A stretch of DNA of 64,000 nt, from contig NZ_QGOL01000009.1 in the NCBI RefSeq assembly GCF_003259255.1, positions 248,001 through 312,000 of the forward strand, written 5' to 3'. Below the pieces are notes generated by a model, which saw only the letters and a program-made list of their open reading frames with translations, was not told where the DNA came from and did not search any database. The translations under genes and the position numbers were made by a program. The stretch is from Algoriphagus litoralis. GTDB taxonomy: Bacteria > Bacteroidota > Bacteroidia > Cytophagales > Cyclobacteriaceae. Positions within the stretch are counted from its first letter, which is position 1. Every line of letters starts with the position of its first letter. Of the stretch, positions 42,813 to 51,774 are shown piece after piece.

Positions 42813-43853
42813 TTAAGAAAACACCTGATTCAAAATCGTAAATGTCCCTTTATCCGCATCCATTCTTACTTTTGCTCCCACAGGGATGATAAATTGCTTT
42901 GGAATATGACCGATCATTGCGCCGGTGTAGGCAGGAATTCCAAGTGGCAAAATGTACTGATCCATAATCTGATCTACTGTGAAAGAACCATAGCCGCCAC
43001 CCGGTGTGCAGCCTGAACATTGACCGAAAATAAAGCCTTTGATTTTGGCTAAAGTTCCATTCAGTTGTAGCGTACTCATCATCCGATCGATCCGATAAGG
43101 ATCCTCTCCGATGTCCTCAATGAATAAAATAGCGTCTTGAAATTCAGGATAATATGGAGTTCCTGATAAAGCTGAAAGAACGGTCAAATTCCCTCCTAAA
43201 ATGGGACCTTCTACAATTCCACCTTTAAGAGTTTGAATCCGATTTCCTTTGGAAACAAGGTCATCTCCTTTGCTTGTTTCGTTTTGGTAAGTGACCAATT
43301 CCCGTTCAAAAAAGACTTTTTCGAATTGTTTCACATTAAAACTGTTCCAACTTCCGGTTCCATTTTGCCCATGAAACGTGATCAAACCGGTTTGACTGTA
43401 AATCGCACAATGTAAAGCGGTAATATCCGAATAGCCCAAGATCGGTTTTGGGTTGGATTTGATGATTTCATAGTTGATCAAAGGAAGAATTCGTGCTGCA
43501 CCTGAACCACCTCGGATGCAGATCACAGCTTTGACTTCCGGGTCAGTGAACATTTGATTCAGATCATTTGCCCGCTCTTCATCAGTTCCGGCCAAGTGTC
43601 CAAAACGGTTTTTGAGGTTTTCTCCAAGCTTTACATTAAATCCTAAAGCCTCCATGGCTTCTTTAGCAAAAGTAAATTCCATGCGATCGGCAGTCGCGGC
43701 TGATGGGCTGATGATTCCGACGGTATCGCCCTTTTTTATGGATTTGGGTAAAAGGGGAGAGGGGAGGTCTACATTTTTGCTAAAATCAAAACTTAGAAAT
43801 GGTATTGATCCTGCAGCAAATCCTATTGATTTTAGAAAAGTCCGTTTGTCCAT
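42813..43853 (-). CDS. LD-carboxypeptidase (S66)
   Basis: This 346-residue protein has an N-terminal export-type leader (MDKRTFLKSIGFAAGSIPFLSF). The S66 catalytic triad is visible: Ser142 in LGYSDITA, Glu246 in LFIEDIGEDPYR and His316 in MIGHIPKQ. It removes the terminal D-alanine from tetrapeptides during peptidoglycan recycling or remodelling. Usual S66 enzymes are cytoplasmic, so the leader (KR then hydrophobic) suggests export here. The gene is 79 bp upstream of the SGNH gene. Confidence 0.93.
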   Translation of the reverse strand: MDKRTFLKSIGFAAGSIPFLSFDFSKNVDLPSPLLPKSIKKGDTVGIISPSAATADRMEFTFAKEAMEALGFNVKLGENLKNRFGHLAGTDEERANDLNQMFTDPEVKAVICIRGGSGAARILPLINYEIIKSNPKPILGYSDITALHCAIYSQTGLITFHGQNGTGSWNSFNVKQFEKVFFERELVTYQNETSKGDDLVSKGNRIQTLKGGIVEGPILGGNLTVLSALSGTPYYPEFQDAILFIEDIGEDPYRIDRMMSTLQLNGTLAKIKGFIFGQCSGCTPGGGYGSFTVDQIMDQYILPLGIPAYTGAMIGHIPKQFIIPVGAKVRMDADKGTFTILNQVFS

Positions 43854-43960
43854 TTTGGAAATATTTTGGGTGAAAATAGTGCCTTTTTGCTTAAGCTTTT
43901 AAAATTCTTGGCTTCGACTCTGCTCAGCCTGACAAAGAAATAGATATGGCCTGACAAAGA

Positions 43961-43985
43961 AAAACCCTGCCAAATGACAGGGTTA
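43961..43985 (-). terminator. intrinsic terminator of the sigma factor operon
   Basis: On the minus strand AACCCTG/CAGGGTT is followed by TTTTC. It begins 5 bp after the stop of the membrane protein gene. Confidence 0.8.
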
Positions 43986-43989
43986 TCAT

Positions 43990-44577
43990 TCAATTTTCTG
44001 CTGCATTGAGTAGTTTTTCCAATTGCCTGATCACAGGTCGAGATTCGACATCAAACTTTCTCTGCTTCTTTTTTAAAGTGAACCACATAATCCCTGCGAC
44101 AAACAAAGTTGCTCCTATATGGGCTATTAGCCTGAACTTTAATTCCAGAGGGGATAGTACTTCCAAATAGCCCAAATTGATCGCTAAAGCCAACAAAACT
44201 CCATACGTAATCATGTGCTTTTGGATGATCTTGCCCCGGAGATTGAGCTTTTGAAGTTGTTCTTTCAGATAGTCCCGCTGATTATAAAGCTCGGAATCTT
44301 CCACCTGTCTCAGAAGTGATTTACTGTTTAGCCAGAGGACCCAAGCCATGCCAAAACTGATAATCAAAAGCGTAAGAATACCCAAAAGACTGTCTTTGAG
44401 CGGAAGCGCATAGACCAAAAAAATGATGGTAATCGGGGTGCAAACCAAACCGATGATCCATTCCATTTTTTGTTTCTTTTCGGTTGCTTTCATTTGTTGA
44501 ATCAGACCGCCAAGGTCAAAATTGCTTGCTTTTTGGCTCTGCCAAAGTTGTTGTATATCGTTGAAGTTAGTTTCCAT
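43990..44577 (-). CDS. membrane protein, possible anti-sigma or sigma-associated protein
   Basis: This 195-residue protein has a cytoplasmic N-terminus (FNDIQQLWQSQKASNFDL), two helix pairs at ~40-90 (IIGLVCTPITIIFLVYALPL, LLGILTLLIISFGMAWVLWL) and ~125-170, and a helical C-terminus. It overlaps the ECF sigma gene by 11 bp, the usual position for an anti-sigma factor. No zinc-binding HxxxCxxC anti-sigma motif is present, so an unconventional anti-sigma is inferred rather than shown. Confidence 0.65.
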   Translation of the reverse strand: METNFNDIQQLWQSQKASNFDLGGLIQQMKATEKKQKMEWIIGLVCTPITIIFLVYALPLKDSLLGILTLLIISFGMAWVLWLNSKSLLRQVEDSELYNQRDYLKEQLQKLNLRGKIIQKHMITYGVLLALAINLGYLEVLSPLELKFRLIAHIGATLFVAGIMWFTLKKKQRKFDVESRPVIRQLEKLLNAAEN

Positions 44578-45079
44578 GAGGTTGGGGGTTGAGTTTTTGG
44601 GTTAAAGCTGCTTTGATCCGGTTGACTTTCACAGCGACGTAATTTTCAGAAATCCCGCTGATCTCAGCGATGGCTTTGTAAGCGGTATTTTCCAAAAGAA
44701 GCGTTGCAATCACCCGATCCAATTCTGAAAGTTCATTGATGGCTTGATAGAGCAATTGAATCCGGATTTCCTGTTCTGATTGGTAGTTTTCTGGTTCGCT
44801 TAGATCCAGATTTGCTGGGATTTCGGTATGCTTTTCGCCTTTTTTCTTTTCCCTTGCGGAAAAAGTCAGGGCAGTGTTATACGCTATCCGATAGATCCAG
44901 GTACTGATATCGCTTTCGCCTTTAAAACTGTCCAAATGCCGCCAAATCTTGATCAAGATCTCTTGGAAAAGGTCATTTGCAAGTTCCTTTTCCCTTACAA
45001 AACCTAGGCAAAGTCGATACACTTTGTCTTTGTGACTTTGGTATACGGCTTCAAACTGAAGTTCTTTTTGACTTTTCAT
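44567..45079 (-). CDS. ECF RNA polymerase sigma factor
   Basis: This 170-residue sigma-70 family protein of ECF type has region 2 (FEAVYQSHKDKVYRLCLGFV, DLFQEILIKIWRHLDSF, STWIYRIAYNTAL) and region 4 (AINELSELDRVIATLLLENTAYKAIAEISGISENYVAVKVNRIKAAL, a helix-turn-helix). It directs RNA polymerase to a specific regulon. The gene is coupled by four bases to an upstream secreted hydrolase and by an 11-bp overlap to a downstream membrane protein, a three-gene signalling unit. Confidence 0.94.
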   Translation of the reverse strand: MKSQKELQFEAVYQSHKDKVYRLCLGFVREKELANDLFQEILIKIWRHLDSFKGESDISTWIYRIAYNTALTFSAREKKKGEKHTEIPANLDLSEPENYQSEQEIRIQLLYQAINELSELDRVIATLLLENTAYKAIAEISGISENYVAVKVNRIKAALTQKLNPQPHGN

Positions 45080-45930
45080 TTAAGAAATTGGTTCACTTTT
45101 TCCATAAACCATTCTGGGTTGTCCCACATGATGAAGTGGTGAGCGGTTGGCGCCATTTCAATTTGGACATTATTCGCTAATTGATATTGGGTCTCAAAGG
45201 TTTTTTTGACGCTTTCTTCAGTCAATCCATAGGCTTTGCCCGAATGCCATGCTCCTAGGACGAGTATTGGTGTAGAAACTTCAGCCAGCTCATCCCGATA
45301 ATCTGTCGTCATCAATTCAAAAAGTGCCTGAGCAGTCGTCTCCCGATCACTTTCCAAGGACCAGTCCACCGCGATTGGAAGTTTATTCGTGTTGGTAGTC
45401 ATGACAGGCATGGAAATCTCCTGCTGCGCCCGGTATTGCTCGGGGCTCTGAGCGATCATCAATTGCTTCATTTGAGTGGCCATTTCTACCATATTTTCCT
45501 CAGTTGCTGCGGGATTAAAGGCAGCGGAGTAAAAGGGAAAGGAGTCGACGATGATGGCACGATCAATTTTATCAGGGATGCTCCGGGATAGCCTGAGCGA
45601 GAGAAATCCGCCGAGGCTGTGTCCGATTAGTGTTACTTTTTCAGTTTGTTTGTTGATGTAATCGGTGATCAAACCTTCCATAGTGGAAATGAATCCCTCT
45701 GGCATTTCTATTTTGGGATTGGTGCCAAAGCCTGGAAGCGTGAGGACATGACATTCGAAGCTTTCAGAAAGTTGAGAAACAGTTTCGTCCCAAACCTCCC
45801 CAGAAGAAGCAAGTCCTGGAATGAGGATGATTTTTGGTCCCTTGCCAGAGACTCTGACATCCAAGCCTTGAGTGAATGAAGTAGATAAACTTCCAAAAAG
45901 AATGAAGTAAAGAAGGAATAGCTTTTTCAT
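45076..45930 (-). CDS. secreted alpha/beta hydrolase
   Basis: This 284-residue protein has a signal peptide (MKKLFLLYFILFGSLSTSFTQ). The fold signatures are LIPGLASSGEVWDETV (oxyanion hole), VTLIGHSLGGFLSL with nucleophile Ser, and a C-terminal His in APTAHHFIMWDNPEWF. It may be a periplasmic esterase or lactonase. It is the first gene of the ECF sigma operon, ATGA-overlapping with the sigma gene. Being first and exported, it may make or remove the signal (inference). Confidence 0.9.
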   Translation of the reverse strand: MKKLFLLYFILFGSLSTSFTQGLDVRVSGKGPKIILIPGLASSGEVWDETVSQLSESFECHVLTLPGFGTNPKIEMPEGFISTMEGLITDYINKQTEKVTLIGHSLGGFLSLRLSRSIPDKIDRAIIVDSFPFYSAAFNPAATEENMVEMATQMKQLMIAQSPEQYRAQQEISMPVMTTNTNKLPIAVDWSLESDRETTAQALFELMTTDYRDELAEVSTPILVLGAWHSGKAYGLTEESVKKTFETQYQLANNVQIEMAPTAHHFIMWDNPEWFMEKVNQFLK

Positions 45931-46386
45931 GGTTTGTGCTTTTTTTCTTCTTTAGACCGAGTGGCCTTGGAAACCTTACAGTGTTTTTGAAAAAAATGAA
46001 ATTTTATAAAAAAAACTCATGAAATACGTCGATAATTACGAGACCGAACTCTTTTTCCGCTTACCTAAAAACTCCATCACTTCTGAATTTTGGGATTTTT
46101 TTTTCGTTCTTTTGGCTTGACCCAAAAGAACCAAAAGGTCAAGATTTGCCAAAGCTCCTACCGCACGTGGCCAAACGCTGGCTCGCTGGCAAATCCTCCC
46201 ATCGCGCCTATCCGATTAATATTTTGTGCTAGAAAGGCGGAGCTCAAACGTAGTTTCGCAGCATGGAGGCCAACCAATGACAAAAACTTTTAATCCTTTT
46301 TTTGTTTGCAAAGGAGTTATAAAAACTTTAGAGTAAAACATATAAACTTCCCAACCATCGGTCATCTGACATCCCGCATCAACCAC
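45931..46386. repeat. intergenic region with hairpin repeats
   Basis: GTTCTTTTGG (46106-46115) and CCAAAAGAAC (46122-46131) form a perfect 10-bp stem with loop CTTGAC. GATTTGCC (46143-46150) pairs with GGCAAATC (46188-46195). This GGCTTGACCC-centred repeat is widespread in Bacteroidota genomes. No gene was seen. Confidence 0.7.
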
Positions 46387-47673
46387 CTACAACATATCCC
46401 TCACCATCACCAGCACCTTTTCCATTTCTTTTCGGACTGTGGAAGCGGAATAAGGGTAATTGGAATTCATAAAAGCCATGCCATACACTTTTCCGCTTTT
46501 GGTTTTGATTATGCCAACCAGACTGTGATTGTTGGCCATTGTTCCTGTTTTGGCAAAAACATAGGGAGTAGCTGCTTGATAGCTGTTTTTTAGCGTTCCA
46601 GTTTTCCCACCTGTTGGCAGCAACTCATACAATTGATTTTCGGGAAGGAATCGATAGATCTTGTCAAAAAGTGTAATCATCGAGCGTGGCGTGAATAAAT
46701 TATGACGGCTGAGTCCGCTTCCATCTACCCATTTGGGTTGGTCTGGTAGGTCAGAAAGGTGGGTTTTCAGGATGTATTCGATCGCTCGCTCGGTATCCAA
46801 CTCTTGAAAAAGGCGATCAGAGATCATAAAAAGCAATTGCTCCGCGATGAAATTGTCGCTTTCGAGCATCATTTCTTTTAGCAATGGAAACAGCGGCGAA
46901 CCACGAAAAACCTGGTGATTTTCAGGGAGACTTTCTGTGGAATAAATCCATTTTTTACCTGTCGCCTCGGCAGCTAATTGAACCAATAAATCCGGTTGGG
47001 TTAGGAAAGGAATGTATTTCTCTCTGCCCAGAAAAGTGGCTGGATTGTAGGAAAATGTGTTGCTGTGGAAATCCCGCTCGAGTTCTTTGATCGGTTTGGT
47101 GGTCATCCGGATAGCGGACTGAAAAAGTAGCGGAAAAACGGTGGGTTGATTTCCCACTTTCCGCACCTCTACCAAATTCCCATAAATCGGTAGCGAACTC
47201 CGCTCCGCAGAATAATCGTAGTAATAATCATCCCATTGCCAGCCATATCCAAAGCCAGGGGAAACCTGATTAGCATCTGAGAATTGGACAACCGAGTAGG
47301 GGCTGAGCAATTTTTGAAAATCAGGCTGAATGAATTCCTTGTATTTCCAACTCGGATCCCCGCTTCCCCAAATCTTAATCGTGTCGCCTGAGGTGACATA
47401 TCGGAGCGTTTGGGTGCTGTCCTGCAGGATTAGAATACTTGCAAAAAGTGTCCAAAGCTTGGTCGTCGATGCAGGGACAAAGCGGATTTGGGAGTTTTTC
47501 TCAAACAAAACCTGCTGCGAATCCAAATCATACAGCATAAATCCGGTGAGGTGTCCGCTGAAAAAACTTTGGTCACCAAGTGCGGATTCAAGTTTGGAAA
47601 ATTGGTCTCTGGAAAGCTGAGGAAAGGCTAACTGAGAGACAAAAAGCAGTACAAAAAGAAAGGAAAAACGCAT
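46387..47673 (-). CDS. dacB: D-alanyl-D-alanine carboxypeptidase/endopeptidase (PBP4, S13)
   Basis: The start at 47671-47673 (MRFSFLFVLLFVSQLAFPQ) gives a signal peptide and 428 residues; an upstream ATG adds four. Penicillin-binding motifs are SxxK in VPASTTKLW (Ser69, Lys72), SGLSRHN with the SxN element, and KTGT in GGKTGTLKNSY. Class C low-molecular-weight PBP4 enzymes trim pentapeptides and cut cross-links in the periplasm. It lies one base downstream of the DUF423 gene, and both are minus-strand. Confidence 0.94.
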   Translation of the reverse strand: MRFSFLFVLLFVSQLAFPQLSRDQFSKLESALGDQSFFSGHLTGFMLYDLDSQQVLFEKNSQIRFVPASTTKLWTLFASILILQDSTQTLRYVTSGDTIKIWGSGDPSWKYKEFIQPDFQKLLSPYSVVQFSDANQVSPGFGYGWQWDDYYYDYSAERSSLPIYGNLVEVRKVGNQPTVFPLLFQSAIRMTTKPIKELERDFHSNTFSYNPATFLGREKYIPFLTQPDLLVQLAAEATGKKWIYSTESLPENHQVFRGSPLFPLLKEMMLESDNFIAEQLLFMISDRLFQELDTERAIEYILKTHLSDLPDQPKWVDGSGLSRHNLFTPRSMITLFDKIYRFLPENQLYELLPTGGKTGTLKNSYQAATPYVFAKTGTMANNHSLVGIIKTKSGKVYGMAFMNSNYPYSASTVRKEMEKVLVMVRDML

Positions 47674-47674
47674 G

Positions 47675-48067
47675 TTAGATTTCACTTTGCTTTGCTGAAA
47701 TCGTGCCCCAAAACAAGCCTAACCAGCCCAAAATAAATGCTACGCCACCCAAAGGAGTAATTGCTCCCAACCAAGTGATGCCGCTCAGACAAAGCACATA
47801 AAGTGATCCTGAGAAAATCAAAATTCCTATAGTAAATCCCCAAAAGCTCAAGCTTAACTTTTTCCATTTTGGCTTTACAAAAGCTAAAATTCCCAACCCA
47901 AAAAGAGCCAAAGAATGGTAGAAATGGTATTTGACAGCAGTTTCAAAAGTTTCCAATCTACCGGAAGCTTCCAACATCGATTTCAGTCCATGAGCGCCAA
48001 AAGCTCCTACTCCTACGGCAATTGCGCCAAAGATTGCTGCGGTTTGGATGATTGTGGTTGGTTTCAA
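47675..48067 (-). CDS. DUF423 small membrane protein
   Basis: This 130-residue protein has four membrane helices (IIQTAAIFGAIAVGVGAFGAHGL, YHFYHSLALFGLGILAFV, LSFWGFTIGILIFSGSLYVLCL, ITPLGGVAFILGWLGLFW). GAFGAHGL and a conserved HxxFHxxAL-like stretch match DUF423. Function is unknown. Only one base separates its stop from the dacB start, so they are cotranscribed. Confidence 0.9.
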   Translation of the reverse strand: MKPTTIIQTAAIFGAIAVGVGAFGAHGLKSMLEASGRLETFETAVKYHFYHSLALFGLGILAFVKPKWKKLSLSFWGFTIGILIFSGSLYVLCLSGITWLGAITPLGGVAFILGWLGLFWGTISAKQSEI

Positions 48068-48146
48068 AAGAGTAATAGTTATTTGTTATTGAGTTATTTA
48101 AATCTAGGGGATCGGTTAATGGCCTATTGAAGGAAAATGTGTGTGA

Positions 48147-48178
48147 AATTTCAAATCTCAAACTCCAAATCTCAAATT
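48147..48178. repeat. AAATCTCAAA direct repeat
   Basis: CAAATCTCAAAC at 48152-48163 and CAAATCTCAAAT at 48166-48177 form a short tandem. The same 12-mer CAAATCTCAAAC occurs at 1679-1690, next to the terminator of the TonB-C trio. The repeat reaches into the 3' end of yggS. Confidence 0.6.
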
Positions 48179-48846
48179 TTTCCTCTGCTTCCAAATATCG
48201 CCGATCCAATTCGCACCATCGTGCTTCCTTCTTCCTGTGCGATTTTATAATCCCCGCTCATTCCCATGGAGATTTCTTTCAAATCAACGAAATCGGGGAG
48301 TTTACGGCCTTTCAATTCCTCAAAAAGTTGCTTCAACCCGTTGAATTCTTTCCGGATCTGATCTGCATTTTCAGTAAAAGTGGCCATGCCCATCAGCCCA
48401 ATCACCTTCACATGAGTCAATTCGGCAAACTCTTGTGAACCCAGCATTTCCTCCAATTCGGCTCGATCAAAACCAAACTTACTTTCCTCCTCAGCGATAT
48501 GGATTTGGATCAAAACGGAGATCTGGCGGTCGATTTTTTTACCCTGCTTATTGATTTCCTGAAGTAATTTGAAAGAGTCCACACCATGAATCAGGTGGAC
48601 AAAAGGCGCGATGTATTTGACTTTGTTGCTTTGCAAATGTCCGATCATGTGCCAACGGGTGTCAGCTGGCATCTCAGGCTGTTTGGCTTGGATTTCCTGA
48701 ACTTTATTTTCACCAAAGTCCCGAATACCAGCTTCATAAGCAGCTTTGAGATCAGACAGCGGCTTGGTTTTGCTGACTGCGATCAACTTGCAATATGAAT
48801 TTGGAAACGATTTCTTAATACCTTCTAGATTGGCTTTGATATCCAT
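48172..48846 (-). CDS. yggS: YggS family PLP-binding protein
   Basis: This 224-residue protein has a TIM-barrel fold like alanine racemase. The PLP lysine is K26 in LIAVSKTKP. Further family motifs are RDFGENKVQE, WHMIGHLQSNKV, LIGLMGMAT-like and SMGMSGDYKIAQEEGSTMVRIGSAIFG. It helps PLP homeostasis and amino-acid balance. A TAnnTTTG box for its promoter overlaps the start of the divergent GH3 gene. Confidence 0.95.
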   Translation of the reverse strand: MDIKANLEGIKKSFPNSYCKLIAVSKTKPLSDLKAAYEAGIRDFGENKVQEIQAKQPEMPADTRWHMIGHLQSNKVKYIAPFVHLIHGVDSFKLLQEINKQGKKIDRQISVLIQIHIAEEESKFGFDRAELEEMLGSQEFAELTHVKVIGLMGMATFTENADQIRKEFNGLKQLFEELKGRKLPDFVDLKEISMGMSGDYKIAQEEGSTMVRIGSAIFGSRGKI

Positions 48847-48888
48847 TTTCTATTTTTAACAATTAATTTTTCTATAAACCCGCCAAAA

Positions 48889-48896
48889 CAAAGATA
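48889..48896 (-). promoter_or_regulatory. candidate -7 promoter box for yggS
   Basis: On the minus strand TATCTTTG matches TAnnTTTG exactly and lies about 43 bp before the yggS start. Its last base is the A of the divergent GH3 gene's ATG. Confidence 0.45.
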
Positions 48897-50446
48897 TGGC
48901 AATACTCAGCAACTTGCTCAAAAAAGGCATCAGACTCCGGGAGAGTTTGGAACAGGAATACTCCAGCCCGATAGATCTCCAAAAAGAGCAATTGAAGAAG
49001 CTCCTCCTTAAAGCAGAACAAACTGAAATCGGAAAGAAATACGATTTTGATAAGGTGTTGCGAAGCTTCAGAAATGGAAACCAGGAATTTTATGACAAGT
49101 TTAAAACCCAAGTTCCAGTCTATGACTACAATTCAATTCATGCTGAATTTTGGCATAAACTGCAGCAGGGAAAGAAAAATATCACTTGGCCGGGAGCTGT
49201 GAAATACTTTGCGCTGAGTTCGGGAACTTCAGGTGCAGCCTCCAAATACATACCGATCACCAAGTCGATGGTAAATGCTATTCGGAAAACGGGAGTCCGA
49301 CAGATTTTGAGCCTTTCGAAATATGATTTGCCGGCATCACTTTTTACCAAGGGAATATTGATGCTCGGAGGAAGTACCGATCTGGAGTTCAACGGAACCT
49401 ATTTTTCCGGAGACTTGAGTGGAATCACTGCCAGCAAGCTTCCAATCTGGCTCCAGCGATTTTATAAACCGGGCAAAAAGATCGCAAGAAACAGGAATTG
49501 GGGAGATAAGTTGGATCAGATCGTGGAGCAGGCCCGAGATTGGGATATCGGGATTATTGTGGGCGTGCCGGCATGGCTGCAGCTGTTGATGGAAAAAATC
49601 ATCGAACGGTATAAAGTCAAGAATATCCACGAAATCTGGCCTAATCTGCAGATTTTCGTTCATGGCGGTGTTTCATTTGAACCGTATAAAAAAGGCTTCG
49701 AAAAGCTGCTCGGCAAGCCGCTGATCTACATCGAAACCTATTTGGCATCGGAGGGATTTTTGGCATTCCAAGCCTTGCCCAATCGAAAATCCATGCGGCT
49801 GGTGCTGAATAATGGAATTTTCTATGAATTCATTCCTTTTAACGGAGAGAACTTTGATGAAGAAGGAAACGTCCGCTCCACTGTTCAAACTTTCAAAATC
49901 GATGAAATCGAAGAGGGAAAAGATTATGCTTTGCTGATCACGACCTGTGCCGGAGCTTGGCGGTATTTAATTGGCGACGTTGTCAGGTTTGTCTCCAAAG
50001 AAGAGTCTGAGATCATCATTACAGGACGCACCAAGCATTTTCTTAGCTTATGCGGGGAGCATCTATCAGTCGATAACATGAACAAAGCCATCGAACTGAC
50101 GGCTGAAGAACTCAATTTCCGGGTGAAAGAATTCACCGTTTTGGGAGTGCCTTACAAAAGTCTCTTTGCACATCACTGGTATGTAGGTTCTGATGATGAA
50201 GTCGATTCTGAAAAACTGCAGGAACTTCTCGACGCAAATCTCAAAGCCTTGAATGACGACTATGCCGTTGAGCGAAAGCATGCCCTGAAAAAAGTCTATG
50301 TCGACGTCTTGCCATCAGACCTCTTTTACAAATGGATGAAAAGTCAGGGAAAAGAGGGGGGACAGCATAAATTTCCACGGGTTTTGAAGGGGGAGAAAGC
50401 TGGAGATTGGGTTAAGTTTCTTTCAGAAAACGGCCATTCTAAATGA
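48896..50446 (+). CDS. GH3 auxin-responsive promoter family protein (acyl-adenylate amide synthetase-like)
   Basis: This 516-residue protein is of the GH3 superfamily (acyl-acid-amido synthetases, ANL enzyme relatives). Conserved pieces include the ATP/AMP P-loop YFALSSGTSGAASKYIPIT, ILMLGGST, VGVPAWLQLLMEKI, and the C-terminal motif TTCAGAWRYLIGDVVRFV with LSLCGEHLS. Plant members join amino acids to jasmonate or auxin; bacterial roles are mostly unknown. It overlaps the LysE exporter gene by four bases (ATGA), so the two products are coupled. Confidence 0.9.
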   Translation: MAILSNLLKKGIRLRESLEQEYSSPIDLQKEQLKKLLLKAEQTEIGKKYDFDKVLRSFRNGNQEFYDKFKTQVPVYDYNSIHAEFWHKLQQGKKNITWPGAVKYFALSSGTSGAASKYIPITKSMVNAIRKTGVRQILSLSKYDLPASLFTKGILMLGGSTDLEFNGTYFSGDLSGITASKLPIWLQRFYKPGKKIARNRNWGDKLDQIVEQARDWDIGIIVGVPAWLQLLMEKIIERYKVKNIHEIWPNLQIFVHGGVSFEPYKKGFEKLLGKPLIYIETYLASEGFLAFQALPNRKSMRLVLNNGIFYEFIPFNGENFDEEGNVRSTVQTFKIDEIEEGKDYALLITTCAGAWRYLIGDVVRFVSKEESEIIITGRTKHFLSLCGEHLSVDNMNKAIELTAEELNFRVKEFTVLGVPYKSLFAHHWYVGSDDEVDSEKLQELLDANLKALNDDYAVERKHALKKVYVDVLPSDLFYKWMKSQGKEGGQHKFPRVLKGEKAGDWVKFLSENGHSK

Positions 50447-51066
50447 TCCAATCACTTTTGGAAGGGATCAGCATGGGGCTTTTGCTTTCAGCAATAGTGG
50501 GTCCCGTGTTTTTCACTTTGATCCAAAACAGCATGGAGCATGGGTTTCGCTATGCAGCCATGCTTGCCTTTGGGATTTTGGTCAGTGATTCTCTATATGT
50601 GATTTTGACTTTTTTTGGGATCAAGTTTCTTGCTGACACGACGTATTTTGAATTGGTTTTAGGTTATGTCGGAGGTATGATTTTGGTTGGGTTTGGAATA
50701 AGCTCTCTGGCTAAAAAGCAAATGATCCGTCCCAATTCTGGTGGTTTAGAACTTCCTCATCAGCGAAAGCGGACTGCTTTTGTCAAAGGATTTGGAGTCA
50801 ATGGAGTCAATCCGTTTGTGCTGCTTTTCTGGATTTCGATCGCGAGTTTGGTTTCTTTGAAAACAGATTGGAGTGGTGGGCAAGTCCTAAATTACTATGT
50901 AGGGATTTTGATGACTGTCTTTGCAATTGACTTAATAAAAGCCTTTATGGCCAAGCAATTGTCCCATTTGATGACGCCTCGGCTGATGTGGCTTTTGAAA
51001 AAGGGAGTGGGCCTGGTGATGATTTTCTACGGATTGCGAATGATTTGGATCACTTACAGCGGCTAA
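50443..51066 (+). CDS. LysE family translocator
   Basis: This 207-residue protein has six membrane segments, starting MGLLLSAIVGPVFFTLIQNSMEHGF with the family GP motif, and a later asparagine-proline motif (NGVNPFVLLFW). LysE/RhtB proteins export amino acids and related compounds. It overlaps the GH3 gene by four bases and is likely cotranslated with it, which suggests export of an amino acid or amino-acid conjugate. Confidence 0.93.
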   Translation: MIQSLLEGISMGLLLSAIVGPVFFTLIQNSMEHGFRYAAMLAFGILVSDSLYVILTFFGIKFLADTTYFELVLGYVGGMILVGFGISSLAKKQMIRPNSGGLELPHQRKRTAFVKGFGVNGVNPFVLLFWISIASLVSLKTDWSGGQVLNYYVGILMTVFAIDLIKAFMAKQLSHLMTPRLMWLLKKGVGLVMIFYGLRMIWITYSG

Positions 51067-51102
51067 GAAAAACTTTAGCACTTCAAAACCTGTTTCAATA
51101 CC

Positions 51103-51702
51103 ATGAGAAAACCTTATTTCAGCTTTGGGCTACTTTTAGTGGTATTTTGTTTTTTTTCGACCCAAGCTTTAGCGCAGGAGATTCCCGCTTTAGCTGATTT
51201 TAACCAAACCAGATTGGATTACAACAAGCAGGGAATGATGATTTTGGGTTCTTGGGCAGTTGGAAATATGGTCTGGGGTGGGATAGGAGCGAGTCAGACC
51301 ACAGGCGAGACCAAGGCTTTCCACCAAATGAACCTGTATTGGAACTCGGTCAATTTGGTTATCGCAGGTTTTGGCTATTGGCAAGCAACAAAAGAAACTC
51401 CCGGAACAGATTTTTGGACTACCATGGAAGCACAGCAGGGAATCGAAAAAGTATTGCTTTTGAATGGAGCCTTGGATTTGGCATACATGGCCGGTGGATT
51501 ATACATGAAAGAGCGTGGATTAAGAAAAGACAATTCGAGATTAATTGGTTTTGGTAAATCTGTCATTCTCCAAGGAGCCTTTCTTTTGGCTTTTGACGGG
51601 GTGATGTATGGCTTTCATCAGGTACATGGAAAAGAGCTGCCAAACTTGGTTGAAAATATTAGTTTGGGACCAATGGGAGTGAATTTTAAAATGAATTTCT
51701 AA
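51103..51702 (+). CDS. exported membrane protein of unknown function (DUF6992-like)
   Basis: This 199-residue protein has a signal peptide (FSFGLLLVVFCFFSTQALAQ) followed by four membrane helices (MILGSWAVGNMVWGGIGA, LYWNSVNLVIAGFGYW, EKVLLLNGALDLAYMAGGLYM, SVILQGAFLLAFDGVMYGFHQVH). The layout fits a small Bacteroidota family of unknown function, and the DUF6992 label is tentative. It follows the LysE gene by 36 bp and may be part of the same transcript. Confidence 0.7.
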   Translation: MRKPYFSFGLLLVVFCFFSTQALAQEIPALADFNQTRLDYNKQGMMILGSWAVGNMVWGGIGASQTTGETKAFHQMNLYWNSVNLVIAGFGYWQATKETPGTDFWTTMEAQQGIEKVLLLNGALDLAYMAGGLYMKERGLRKDNSRLIGFGKSVILQGAFLLAFDGVMYGFHQVHGKELPNLVENISLGPMGVNFKMNF

Positions 51703-51774
51703 AATTTTGGTTGGTTTTAATCTACTTGTTGAATAATCCGTAATTTTAGTTGTTTCCAAGACAATCCTCGAAAT

